This document shows, in pieces, positions 26,186 through 34,334 of a DNA stretch of 64,000 bases. This DNA is from Candidatus Zixiibacteriota bacterium (GTDB taxonomy: Bacteria > Zixibacteria > MSB-5A5 > GN15 > JAAZOE01). The notes below the pieces were generated by a model, which saw only the letters and a list, made by a program, of their open reading frames with translations, had not been told where the DNA came from and made no database searches. Both the position numbers and the translations under genes were made by a program. Numbering within the stretch: the first letter of the stretch is position 1; every line of letters starts with the position of its first letter. The stretch spans positions 84,766 through 148,765 of the forward strand of contig JAZGGI010000042.1 in assembly GCA_036480375.1 (NCBI GenBank), read 5' to 3'.

Positions 26186-26935
26186 CTAAATGTATTGACC
26201 GCCGTCGATTTTGAAAACTTCACCGGTTATATGCCGGGCTTTGTCCGAGCATAAAAATGTCACCAAATAAGCGACATCATCGGGGGTCGCGATTCGTCCC
26301 AAAACGGTTTCATCAATAGCCGTATTGAGAAATTCGGCGGGGATATTTTTGGCCATGTCGGTTAAAACCATGCCCGGCGCGACGACGTTGACATTGACGT
26401 TGAACTTACCCAGCTCTTTGGCCAGAGCTTTACTCATGGCGATCTCTCCGCCTTTGGAGGCCGAATAATTAGTCTGTCCAAATTTGCCGCGAAGGCCATT
26501 GATGGATGAAATATTTACTATTTTGCCACCCTTTTGGTCTTTGAAAACTAACGCCGCAGCCTTATTGTAATTGAAATATCCTTTGAGGTTCACATTAATA
26601 ACGCTGTCCCACTGCTTTTCAGTCATCTTCCATATGACGCCATCCCAGTTGATTCCGGCATTGCAGACTAAGATATCAAAACAGCCGAACTCCTTTATAA
26701 CGGTATCAGCCATGTTCTGGGCGTCGTCATAGCTGGAAACGTCGGCTTTGATAGCCAGACCTTTGCGGCCCATCGCCTCGATTTCTTCGACAACTTTTTT
26801 TGCCTCGTTATCATGACGCCGGTAATTGATGGCCACGTTGCAGCCCTCGCGGGCCAGGTCCAGAGCTATTGCCGTTCCGATACCCAGGCTTCCGCCGGTA
26901 ACAATTGCTCCTTTCCCATCAAGACCCAGGTCCAT
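26186..26935 (-). CDS. Short-chain dehydrogenase/reductase, probable 3-hydroxyacyl-CoA dehydrogenase
   Basis: A 249-residue SDR with the nucleotide motif TGGSLGIG at 13-20, NAG at 92-94 and the catalytic Ser143-Tyr157-Lys161 (YSASK). FabG-like members interconvert 3-hydroxy and 3-oxo thioesters. As first gene of the SDR-thiolase-DUF35 operon it likely oxidises 3-hydroxypimelyl-CoA; the SDR BzdZ of Azoarcus has been given a comparable role. A role in fatty-acid or polyhydroxyalkanoate synthesis is the alternative. AGGGAGG lies upstream of the start. Confidence 0.82.
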   Translation of the reverse strand: MDLGLDGKGAIVTGGSLGIGTAIALDLAREGCNVAINYRRHDNEAKKVVEEIEAMGRKGLAIKADVSSYDDAQNMADTVIKEFGCFDILVCNAGINWDGVIWKMTEKQWDSVINVNLKGYFNYNKAAALVFKDQKGGKIVNISSINGLRGKFGQTNYSASKGGEIAMSKALAKELGKFNVNVNVVAPGMVLTDMAKNIPAEFLNTAIDETVLGRIATPDDVAYLVTFLCSDKARHITGEVFKIDGGQYI

Positions 26936-26986
26936 ATTTCATCCTCCCTTTATTATCAAAATATAATTTTTGCATAAAAAATCTTA

Positions 26987-27005
26987 GGTGTGAATATATC
27001 ACACC
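26987..27005. promoter_or_regulatory. Perfect palindromic operator over the -10 box
   Basis: GGTGTGA (26987-26993) and TCACACC (26999-27005) are exact inverted repeats separated by five bases. The palindrome covers the -10 hexamer of the SDR operon promoter, a position typical of repressor sites. Confidence 0.6.
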
Positions 27006-27020
27006 AAATACAAAAATCAA
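26993..27020 (-). promoter_or_regulatory. Promoter of the SDR-thiolase-DUF35 operon
   Basis: Read on the minus strand, TTGATT (27020-27015) and TATATT (26998-26993) are separated by 16 bases, giving a leader of about 50 bases before the SDR start. Confidence 0.5.
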
Positions 27021-27068
27021 CGGCTTTTTGGGGTTATCTATTACACAAGTATGCATAACAATTATAAA

Positions 27069-27105
27069 ATAAATTGTTGACAATTTATCTTATAATTGGT
27101 ATATA
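27069..27105 (+). promoter_or_regulatory. Promoter with palindrome, upstream of the dockerin-repeat gene
   Basis: A perfect nine-base inverted repeat (27069-27077 with 27080-27088) covers the -35 box TTGACA at 27077-27082. TATATA at 27100-27105 gives 17-base spacing. The palindrome could bind a repressor. It differs in sequence from the operator on the other side of this intergenic region. Confidence 0.5.
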
Positions 27106-27170
27106 AAATATAGTTACTATAACACTGTGCGCATTATATAGAATATCTTGAAATTATGGGGAGGGGTAGC

Positions 27171-27743
27171 ATGAATTTTCCCTTAATCTTAATTTACTTG
27201 ATTTTAGTCGCCCAATTATATTTACCAGAGAAAAATGAAGATAGCAAAACAGAAAATGCTCAATCAAAAAATCAGATTGATAGTCAAAACATGCCACACC
27301 CAATATTCTCTTCTACTGATGTTCAATCGGGCGTTGATATAAAATGGCATGTGATTTCGAGCGGCGCCGGCATAACAGGGAAATCGATAGCGTTCAATTT
27401 AAGTTCAACAATCGGACAGCTTGCAGTTGGAACAGGCACTTCAGGAACCATCAAATTATCCCATGGTTTTCTGCAATATTCCGCTCATTGTGATTGTATT
27501 CCGGGTGAAGCTAATGGCGATGGATCCATCAATGTAGGTGATGCCGTTTACATTATTAACTTTGTTTTTAGAGGCGGTCCAGCCCCCATTCCTTATGAAA
27601 CGTGCAGCGGCGATGCAAATTGTGATTGCGAGTGTAATATTGGAGATGCAGTCTATATTATAGGCTATATTTTTAAGAGTGGAGCGCCGCCTTGCGATTG
27701 CGAAACATGGTTGAATACGTGCGGTCTGCCATTGAGGAATTAA
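27171..27743 (+). CDS. Exported protein with two dockerin-type calcium-binding repeats
   Basis: I choose the ATG at 27171, behind GGGGAGGGG, over one 15 bases upstream. The 190-residue protein has a signal peptide, then a region with SGAGITGKS and QLAVGTGTSGTIKLSHGFLQY, which resembles a repeated segment common in secreted proteins of this kind. At the end are two dockerin-like units, GEANGDGSINVGDAVYIINF and GDANCDCECNIGDAVYIIGY. The second unit has lost some Asp/Asn calcium ligands to cysteine. In many uncultured FCB bacteria such repeats occur at the C-termini of secreted proteins without cellulosomes. Function is unknown. Confidence 0.8.
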   Translation: MNFPLILIYLILVAQLYLPEKNEDSKTENAQSKNQIDSQNMPHPIFSSTDVQSGVDIKWHVISSGAGITGKSIAFNLSSTIGQLAVGTGTSGTIKLSHGFLQYSAHCDCIPGEANGDGSINVGDAVYIINFVFRGGPAPIPYETCSGDANCDCECNIGDAVYIIGYIFKSGAPPCDCETWLNTCGLPLRN

Positions 27744-27774
27744 AAATGGGTAACTTATCAATGAAGGAGGTATT

Positions 27775-28611
27775 ATGCGTCAATTATACATCTATTTGAT
27801 TGGAATATTATGTTTTATGGGATTAGTCCGATTTACCAACGCCGAGGTTCCCCAATTGATTAATTACCAGGGCGTGTTAACTGATTTTGATAACAAGCCA
27901 ATCCGTAATCAAATAATCAGCTTAGAATTTAGAATTTATGATGCTCCAATTGGAGGTGACCAAAAATGGATGGAAACCCAAATAGATACAACTGATAATA
28001 ATGGCGCTATCAATATCAATCTTGGTGCGACTGGTACGATCCCAGACAGCGTCTTCTCCGGATTGGATCGATGGCTCGGAGTACGTATAGACACTAATCC
28101 CGAAATTTCCCCCCGCATTAGATTAGTCTCGGTTCCTTACGCCTATAAAGCGATACAGGCTGATACCGCCACATTTGCCCGAAATGGCATTCCGGCGGGA
28201 GTAATTGTAATGTGGTCGGGAACATTAGATGACATTCCGGATGGTTGGGCTCTGTGCGATGGCTCCAATGGAACCCCCAACCTGAGAGATAAATTCATCA
28301 AGTCCATTCCGAATAATTCTACAGACCCTGGCGCAATTGGAGGTTCCCTATCACATGGCCATGGTTCACAGACTGGAGATCACACGCTGACAATTGATGA
28401 GATGCCATCGCATTCTCATGAAATTGCCTTTTTCCCCCATGAGGGTGGCGGTGCGGTTTATCCACATTCTCACCAAGCGTGGGATGCATACGATCCGGTT
28501 AACCGATCCACTTCGGGTTCCGGAGGAAACCAGCCCCATTCCCATCCGATAAATAGTACCGGTAGTAACCAGCCGCCTTATTATGAAATGGCGTTCATAA
28601 TAAAGCTCTAA
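27775..28611 (+). CDS. Exported protein with a phage tail-collar-like C-terminal domain
   Basis: A 278-residue protein with a signal peptide (about 1-23). A first domain is found at the N-terminus of many secreted bacterial proteins (VPQLINYQGVLTDFDNKPI to VSVPYAYKA). The C-terminal tail-collar-like domain has IPAGVIVMWSG, DDIPDGWALCDGSNGTPNL and a histidine-rich end with repeated HSH. The collar fold is shared with phage T4 gp12-type fibres, but the signal peptide and lack of phage genes argue for a cell-surface protein. It follows the dockerin gene by 31 bp behind AAGGAGG. Confidence 0.75.
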   Translation: MRQLYIYLIGILCFMGLVRFTNAEVPQLINYQGVLTDFDNKPIRNQIISLEFRIYDAPIGGDQKWMETQIDTTDNNGAININLGATGTIPDSVFSGLDRWLGVRIDTNPEISPRIRLVSVPYAYKAIQADTATFARNGIPAGVIVMWSGTLDDIPDGWALCDGSNGTPNLRDKFIKSIPNNSTDPGAIGGSLSHGHGSQTGDHTLTIDEMPSHSHEIAFFPHEGGGAVYPHSHQAWDAYDPVNRSTSGSGGNQPHSHPINSTGSNQPPYYEMAFIIKL

Positions 28612-28988
28612 ATATATTGCGTGGCCTGGAATATAAGATTTGCAATCGGCCACTGGATAATTCAAAATATGGATATAGGCCTACTTAGTGGAATCTTCAG
28701 AACTTATTCGGCCTAATCAAAACAGTGCTATCCCAACAATCATGCGGTCCCAGACCCTGCGCCAATTGCCCCTAAATGTGCTGGCTTCAAAACAGGGGGA
28801 TTTTTGGTTAAAACAGAAGAAGACCTTGCTTAGCAACCGTTTTCTTAAATCAAGTCATATCCTCTTATTTGCTATTGAATACTGGCCGGCAATCTGTTAT
28901 ACTTGGCCTCGTAAAAAAGCAGCCAGATCCGATAAAGAGCAATGATTTCGATTCGGCATTGAAACTTTGAAAACGGAACTAAAGATTT
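28612..28988. other. Non-coding region before the KOR operon
   Basis: About 377 bases without a credible gene. I see no clear terminator or strong promoter here. A GTG-started frame of 85 codons has no ribosome binding site and no recognisable motif. Confidence 0.5.
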
Positions 28989-29222
28989 ATGGCGTTGTCC
29001 AAAAAACCCGATACTCTGGTTGAGATCAACGAGGATTTATGCAAGGGCTGCGATATCTGCATCGAATTTTGCCCCACTGATGTCTTCGATAAATCAAATA
29101 AGTTAAATCGCAGGGGATATTATCTTCCCGTAATCGTAAACATGAAAGCCTGTACCGGTTGTCGATTGTGCGACCTGATGTGTCCCGAATTCGCGATCGT
29201 CCTGACCGAAAAGGAAAAATAA
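28989..29222 (+). CDS. korD: 2-oxoacid:ferredoxin oxidoreductase, ferredoxin-like delta subunit
   Basis: A 77-residue protein with two [4Fe-4S] motifs, CKGCDICIEFCP (about 18-29) and CTGCRLCDLMCP (about 55-66). It comes first in an operon with the alpha, beta and gamma subunits of a 2-oxoacid:ferredoxin oxidoreductase, the usual order for KorDABC. It carries electrons within the complex. Confidence 0.88.
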   Translation: MALSKKPDTLVEINEDLCKGCDICIEFCPTDVFDKSNKLNRRGYYLPVIVNMKACTGCRLCDLMCPEFAIVLTEKEK

Positions 29223-29239
29223 ACGGCAATATACATACT

Positions 29240-30406
29240 ATGGCACTTAACGAAAACAAAAAACAATATCTCCGTACCCTCGAAGGAAAAAAGTATTTTC
29301 TCCTCGGCGACGAAGCCTGCGCCTACGGCGCAATATATGCCGGTTGTGATTTCTTCGCCGGCTATCCCATCACTCCGGCCAGCGAAATAGCCGAATTGAT
29401 GGCTCGGGAACTTCCCAAAGCGGGCGGCATCTGCATCCAGATGGAAGACGAAATTGCCAGCATCGCAGCCATTATCGGGGCCGCCTGGACCGGCTCGCGA
29501 ACAATGACTGCAACCAGCGGTCCCGGATTTTCACTCATGCAGGAAAACCTGGGTTACGCGGTCATGACCGAAACTCCGACTGTTGTAGTTGATGTCCAGC
29601 GATCCGGCCCCTCCACCGGGCAAGCGACCAAACCGGCTCAGGGCGATGTCATGCAGGCTCGCTGGGGTACACACGGCGATCATTCCATCATTGCTCTATC
29701 CCCGAACTCGGTTCAGGAATGTTTTGATCTGATGTTCGACTGTTTTGATTTGGCCGACACTTATCGCACCCCGATTATTTTCCTAATGGACGGAGAAATC
29801 GGGCATATCCGCGAAAGCGTCACTATGCCGGAAATATCGAAAGTCAAATATGCCTCAAGGAAAAAAGCTCAACCGGGTGAACAGGTTTTCGGCGGCGGGG
29901 ATTTGGTACCCGGGATTGTTCATTACGGCGAAGGACAGAACGTTCATGTCACAGGTTCAACCCATCTCGCCAATGGTATGCGGGACGTGACAACCCAGGG
30001 AGTTCATGAAGTTCTCGTCAGAAGAATTCATGAGAAAATTGATTCCAATCGGGATAAAATTATAAAGGTTAAGGAAGATAAAAACCCCGGCGGGAAGGCC
30101 AAAATCGGCGTTATTTCATTCGGCGCCAGCTCGCGTCCGGCTCTCGGAGCTGTCAAAAAAGCCCGCGAGGAAAAGCTTGAAATTGATTTTCTGAGGCTCA
30201 TTACTATCTGGCCTTTTGCCGGCAAGCAAGTAACCGAATTTGCCAAAAACCTCAATCTGATTTTGGTGCCGGAGATGAATCTGGGACAAATATCCCGCGA
30301 AATCGAAAGATTTGTTGAATGCAAAGTTATTCCTGTTTCCAAAATCGGTGGCATCGCTCATTCGGTTGATGATATTTACGGAGCTATTCGGGAGGTGAAC
30401 TCATGA
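29240..30406 (+). CDS. korA: 2-oxoglutarate:ferredoxin oxidoreductase-type alpha subunit
   Basis: I start it at the ATG at 29240, 17 bases after korD; an in-frame TTG further upstream would overlap korD. The 388-residue product has GDEACAYGAIYAGCDFFAGY and PITPASEIAE (the pyruvate:ferredoxin oxidoreductase N-terminal domain), the segment MTATSGPGFSLMQENLGYA, and the C-terminal transketolase-like domain. KorA-type alpha subunits pair with KorB to oxidise 2-oxoglutarate (or a related 2-oxoacid) to the CoA ester and CO2, reducing ferredoxin. The exact substrate is inferred from KorB signatures. Confidence 0.87.
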   Translation: MALNENKKQYLRTLEGKKYFLLGDEACAYGAIYAGCDFFAGYPITPASEIAELMARELPKAGGICIQMEDEIASIAAIIGAAWTGSRTMTATSGPGFSLMQENLGYAVMTETPTVVVDVQRSGPSTGQATKPAQGDVMQARWGTHGDHSIIALSPNSVQECFDLMFDCFDLADTYRTPIIFLMDGEIGHIRESVTMPEISKVKYASRKKAQPGEQVFGGGDLVPGIVHYGEGQNVHVTGSTHLANGMRDVTTQGVHEVLVRRIHEKIDSNRDKIIKVKEDKNPGGKAKIGVISFGASSRPALGAVKKAREEKLEIDFLRLITIWPFAGKQVTEFAKNLNLILVPEMNLGQISREIERFVECKVIPVSKIGGIAHSVDDIYGAIREVNS

Positions 30407-31251
30407 GTCAGCCCAGACATAGATTGATGGATTACGTTCGCGAGGACATCTTCCCCCATCGTTTCTGCGTCGGATGCGGATGTGGAACCGTCCTGAATGT
30501 TTTCACCAATGCCGTTGCAGAATTGAAACTTGATACATCTCAAATGGTCTGCGTATCTGGCATCGGATGTTCGGCCTGGATTCCCAGCCCGTATTTCAAG
30601 GCCGACACTCTCCATACCACCCACGGCCGACCAATTGCTTTTGCCACCGGCGTCAAAATGATGCGGCCGGATCTGAAAGTTATTATCATCGCCGGTGATG
30701 GAGATATTTCGGGTATCGGCGGCAATCATCTTATACATGCCGCCCGGCGCAATATCGACCTCACCGTTATCATGGTCAACAACATGATCTACGGCATGAC
30801 CGGTGGGCAGGTGGCCCCAACCACCCCGGTCGGCGTAAAAACAACAACCACGCCTCACAACAATGTCGAACCGCCTTTCAAAGTTGCCGAACTCGTCCAG
30901 GCTGCCGGAGCCAGCTTCGTGGCGCGCTGGACGACGTTTCATGTTTTCCAGACAATGAGAACATTGCAAAAAGCGATCAACAAAAAAGGCTTTAGCTTTG
31001 TGGAAATCGTTTCCCAGTGTCCCGATAATTTCGGCAAACGGGTCGGAATGGGTAAGGCGACCGATTTCTTGAAATATCTAAAAGACCAATCGGTGCGCCT
31101 TTCCAAGGCTAAAGATATGTCGGAAGAAGAACTGGAAAATAAAATCATCGTGGGTACCTTATGCGACCGGGATCGTCCGGAATTTGCTACTCAGGTGCAC
31201 AATATAACCAATCAGATAGTGAAACAGGTTGCCGAGGAGAATAAAAATTGA
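30403..31251 (+). CDS. korB: 2-oxoglutarate:ferredoxin oxidoreductase-type beta subunit (TPP-binding)
   Basis: A 282-residue beta subunit. FCVGCGCGTV near residue 23-32 supplies cluster cysteines. The thiamine diphosphate site spans IIAGDGDISGIGG to VNNMIYGMTGGQ (about 103-139). The segment APTTPVGVKTTTTPHNN is typical of KorB-type rather than pyruvate enzymes. It overlaps korA by four bases. In Thauera, 2-oxoglutarate:ferredoxin oxidoreductase is the enzyme that recharges ferredoxin for benzoyl-CoA reductase, so its position 4.5 kb from the reductase operon is meaningful. Confidence 0.87.
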   Translation: MSQPRHRLMDYVREDIFPHRFCVGCGCGTVLNVFTNAVAELKLDTSQMVCVSGIGCSAWIPSPYFKADTLHTTHGRPIAFATGVKMMRPDLKVIIIAGDGDISGIGGNHLIHAARRNIDLTVIMVNNMIYGMTGGQVAPTTPVGVKTTTTPHNNVEPPFKVAELVQAAGASFVARWTTFHVFQTMRTLQKAINKKGFSFVEIVSQCPDNFGKRVGMGKATDFLKYLKDQSVRLSKAKDMSEEELENKIIVGTLCDRDRPEFATQVHNITNQIVKQVAEENKN

Positions 31252-31796
31252 TTATCAGGTTGGCCGGATTCGGGGGACAGGGGATTGTCATGTCAAGTTA
31301 TATACTGGGACAATCGGCGGCATTGGATGGCAAAAAAGCCATTCAAAATCAATCATACGGCAGCGAATCGCGAGGCGGCGAATGCCGGGGCGATGTGATT
31401 ATATCCGATCAAGACATATATGAACTGGAACCGTCCATGTTCGATATTCTGGTGGCTATAGCCCAACCCGCTTATGAAAAATTTATTCCTTTTTTAAAAC
31501 CCGGCGGGACGCTTATTGTAGATAAAGATCTCGTGATAACCGATGATGCCAACGAACCCGAGAATATCAAAAAACATGCCATCAGCGCGACTGATATCGC
31601 ATTCACGAAATTCAATCGGAAAATCATCGCCAACATGATAATCCTGGGTTATCTGAATCGGCTTTCAAATCTGATTTCACCTGAAGTGCTGGAGCAGGTC
31701 ATTTCGGAAAATGTTCCTCCCGGTACTCAGGAAGTAAACCTGAAGGCCATGCGGGAAGGAATCAGTCTGGCCGAGCAGGAATTGGCTACCGCCTGA
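31248..31796 (+). CDS. korC: 2-oxoacid:ferredoxin oxidoreductase gamma subunit
   Basis: A 182-residue gamma subunit with RLAGFGGQGIVMSSYILG near the N-terminus and YGSESRGGECRGDVIIS near 40-56. The start is a TTG that overlaps the korB stop codon and lies behind GAGGAG, so translation is coupled. It completes the four-subunit enzyme. Confidence 0.87.
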   Translation: MIIRLAGFGGQGIVMSSYILGQSAALDGKKAIQNQSYGSESRGGECRGDVIISDQDIYELEPSMFDILVAIAQPAYEKFIPFLKPGGTLIVDKDLVITDDANEPENIKKHAISATDIAFTKFNRKIIANMIILGYLNRLSNLISPEVLEQVISENVPPGTQEVNLKAMREGISLAEQELATA

Positions 31797-31915
31797 TTTG
31801 AAGCATTTCTGAATAGGACTTCCTGTTTTTCGAAAGTTATTTATCTTACCCGAACCGTATAGTCGCTCATGAGAGCTTTTCTGTGCACCTTGACAATTCA
31901 ATATCGTTTGGTAAT

Positions 31916-32533
31916 ATGATTATCATGTGCAGTGTCGGGATTATAATTACTGGAATTATTCTGGCGGCCGGTAAATCCGAAAGAATGGGACCTGTCAACA
32001 AGCTTCTTTTAGAATACAACGGACAGACGATCATCGAAGAAGTACTGGCGCAGATGATAAAATCAAGTGTCGATAATATTGTCATCGTTACCGGATACGA
32101 AAGCAATTTGATCGAGGAAACGCTCATGGGGCAGATTAACGAAACCGTATCGATTATCAGAAATGCGAATTATAATAAGGGACGAATCGAATCGATCAAA
32201 TGCGCTCTACGCTTTTTATCCGGTAAAACCGACGCGGCGCTTTTTATGGTCGGCGATAAACCCGGAGTTAAAAGCGATTTGATATCAAAGGCAATCAATA
32301 AATTCAGAAAGTATAATCCTTCGATATTAACGACTCAAACCCCGTCTGGCCCCGGACATCCTATTATCTTTTCGTCCCGGATTTTTGATGAGATTCTGGA
32401 ATTTAAAGGCGCGAATTTACGGGATAATCTGATTGCCCGGCATAAGGAAGATGTTTTTGAACTGAATGATGACGCCTTGCAGCTTGATATTGATACGGAA
32501 GGCGATTACCAAAAATTACTGGAGAGTTTTTAG
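31916..32533 (+). CDS. MobA/MocA-like nucleotidyltransferase, molybdenum cofactor related
   Basis: About 205 residues from the ATG I prefer (31916); a GTG at 31883 and an ATG at 31925 are also in frame. The nucleotide-binding signature TGIILAAGKSERMGPVNKLL is followed by FMVGDKPGV and PSGPGHPIIF, as in MocA/YgfJ enzymes that add CTP to molybdopterin. Together with the next two genes it forms the module associated with maturation of (often selenium-dependent) molybdenum hydroxylases. Confidence 0.8.
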   Translation: MIIMCSVGIIITGIILAAGKSERMGPVNKLLLEYNGQTIIEEVLAQMIKSSVDNIVIVTGYESNLIEETLMGQINETVSIIRNANYNKGRIESIKCALRFLSGKTDAALFMVGDKPGVKSDLISKAINKFRKYNPSILTTQTPSGPGHPIIFSSRIFDEILEFKGANLRDNLIARHKEDVFELNDDALQLDIDTEGDYQKLLESF

Positions 32534-32557
32534 CTATGGGCTCGTATCGTTTTTGAT

Positions 32558-33355
32558 ATGATTGATATTTACAAAGAAATCGTCCGCAATCGGGAAGAAG
32601 GCCGTCTGTTCGTTGTTGTCACCATCGTCCGCACATCCGGCTCCTCCCCCCGGAAAACCGGAGCCAAGATGATTGTCTTCCCCGATGGTTCCATACTCGG
32701 AACAATCGGCGGCGGATTGTTTGAAAAACAGGTGATCGATGACTGCCTCTCACTCTTGAAGAACTGCAATCGCTATTTATTAAAGAAATACCGCTTTAGC
32801 AAAAACGGTCCCGATGCGACCGGTATGCATTGTGGCGGGGAAGCCGAAGTATATATGGAAGTAAACACTCGTCCCAATAAACTTATAATTTTTGGCGCCG
32901 GACATGTCGGCGGAGAACTGGCATCGCTCGCTCGAAGATTTGAATTTTCAATCACTGTCATCGATAGCCGCCGGGAATTGCTGGATAAACTGGATAGAAA
33001 CACAAATGTAATTTTGACAGACGAGTATTATTCCGACAACTTACCCGACATTGATGATGCTTCGTATGTCGTCATCGTTACCAGTTCACATGAAAGCGAT
33101 CTGGCGGTATTGAAGAATATCTTGAAACAAAATTTCGCCTATCTTGGAATGATCGGCTCGAAATCGAAAATTAATAAAGTGTTTACCAAGCTCGAACAGG
33201 ACGGTTTTACAAAAGAACAAATCGGTAAAATTCATTCGCCTATCGGTCTTGATATCGGAGCCGAAGGGCCAGCCGAAATCGCATTGGCCATAATGGCGGA
33301 AATAGTAAAAATAAAAAATTCCTGCTCGATAATTTCAGATGACAAGCAAACATGA
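32558..33355 (+). CDS. xdhC: XdhC/CoxI family molybdenum hydroxylase maturation protein
   Basis: A 265-residue protein with the two XdhC domains. The N-terminal one has VRTSGSSPRKTGAKMIV and GTIGGGLFEKQV. The C-terminal Rossmann domain has LIIFGAGHVGGELASLA and YLGMIGSKSK, ending in HSPIGLDIGAEGPAEIALAI. XdhC binds molybdenum cofactor and inserts the sulfurated form into xanthine-dehydrogenase-type enzymes. The frame overlaps the next gene by 17 bases. Confidence 0.88.
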   Translation: MIDIYKEIVRNREEGRLFVVVTIVRTSGSSPRKTGAKMIVFPDGSILGTIGGGLFEKQVIDDCLSLLKNCNRYLLKKYRFSKNGPDATGMHCGGEAEVYMEVNTRPNKLIIFGAGHVGGELASLARRFEFSITVIDSRRELLDKLDRNTNVILTDEYYSDNLPDIDDASYVVIVTSSHESDLAVLKNILKQNFAYLGMIGSKSKINKVFTKLEQDGFTKEQIGKIHSPIGLDIGAEGPAEIALAIMAEIVKIKNSCSIISDDKQT

Positions 33356-34154
33356 TCAAAATTTAATCATCATTCGCGGTGCCGGGGAAATGGCGTCCGG
33401 AGTAATAAAAAAACTATTCATGGCCGGTTTTGACATTGTCGCGTTTGAAAAACCCTCCCCGACATGCATCAGACGCGAAGTATGTTTCGCCGAAGCCGTA
33501 TATCAAAAGGAGATTACGGTTGAATGCGTAACGGCGATATTGGTATCATCGGTAAACGATGCATTATCACAAGTTAAGTCCCGCCGCATTCCAATCTTGA
33601 TTGATCCCGATGCCGAATGCCTCAAATCGTTCAATCCTTTTTTCCTGATAGATGCGCGCATGATGAAATCCAAAAACGATACGAATCTCAGTATGGCTCC
33701 GATTGTGATTGGTATGGGTCCCGGATTTACCGCCGGAGAAAACTGCCTTGCTGCCATTGAGACTAACCGGGGTTTTGATTTGGGTCGAGTCTTGTACGAA
33801 GGCTCGACACAAGCTCATACCGGCATACCGGCCAGCGTTGACGGCATCAGCGATGCCAGGGTACTGCGAGCTTCGGACGACGGCGTTTTTATCTCAAATC
33901 ATGAAATCACCGACACGGTTCACGTCGGGCAGGAGATCGGAAAAGTCGGCAATACCGTGGTTGCCTGTGGTACCAGCGGAATAATCAGGGGTTTGATACA
34001 AAACGGTATTGTAGTCAAGCGTGGGCAAAAGATAGGCGATATCGATCCTCGGGGAATACGCGAATTTTGTTTTCGAATATCCGACAAGGCTAATGCCATC
34101 GGCGGCGGGGCGCTCGAAGCTGTTCTGGCGCTTAAATCCAAAAACCAAATTTAA
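33339..34154 (+). CDS. yqeB: YqeB-type (EF2563 family) selenium-dependent molybdenum hydroxylase system protein
   Basis: A 271-residue protein starting with a Rossmann-like segment IIIRGAGEMASGVIKKL. PIVIGMGPGFTAGENC and EFCFRISDKANAIGGGALEA are characteristic of the YqeB/EF2563 family. This family co-occurs with selenium-dependent molybdenum hydroxylases and the sel genes; the molecular function is not firmly known. No molybdenum hydroxylase structural gene is present in the window. Confidence 0.82.
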   Translation: MTSKHDQNLIIIRGAGEMASGVIKKLFMAGFDIVAFEKPSPTCIRREVCFAEAVYQKEITVECVTAILVSSVNDALSQVKSRRIPILIDPDAECLKSFNPFFLIDARMMKSKNDTNLSMAPIVIGMGPGFTAGENCLAAIETNRGFDLGRVLYEGSTQAHTGIPASVDGISDARVLRASDDGVFISNHEITDTVHVGQEIGKVGNTVVACGTSGIIRGLIQNGIVVKRGQKIGDIDPRGIREFCFRISDKANAIGGGALEAVLALKSKNQI

Positions 34155-34334
34155 AAGTGTTTTTTCAAATGTAAATCTTTTTTATTCTCTTTGTGACATT
34201 TCTCTAAAATTCATCAATAAAGTACGGCCATACCCCTTGCCAAGTGAGGACATTTCTTATAATTTCATAAGATTATGATGATACTTTGCAATACGCGCGA
34301 TAATTAAAAAATATATATACAGGAGTGGATAATA

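Noticed and set aside
26987..27005. CRP-type site
   Set aside because: The half sites TGTGA/TCACA are separated by five bases, whereas CRP sites have six; no CRP protein is seen in the window.
27775..28611. Prophage remnant based on the tail-collar domain
   Set aside because: The protein has a signal peptide and no other phage gene is nearby.
28688..28945. 85-codon plus-strand frame before the KOR operon
   Set aside because: It starts with GTG, has no ribosome binding site and the product has no recognisable motif.
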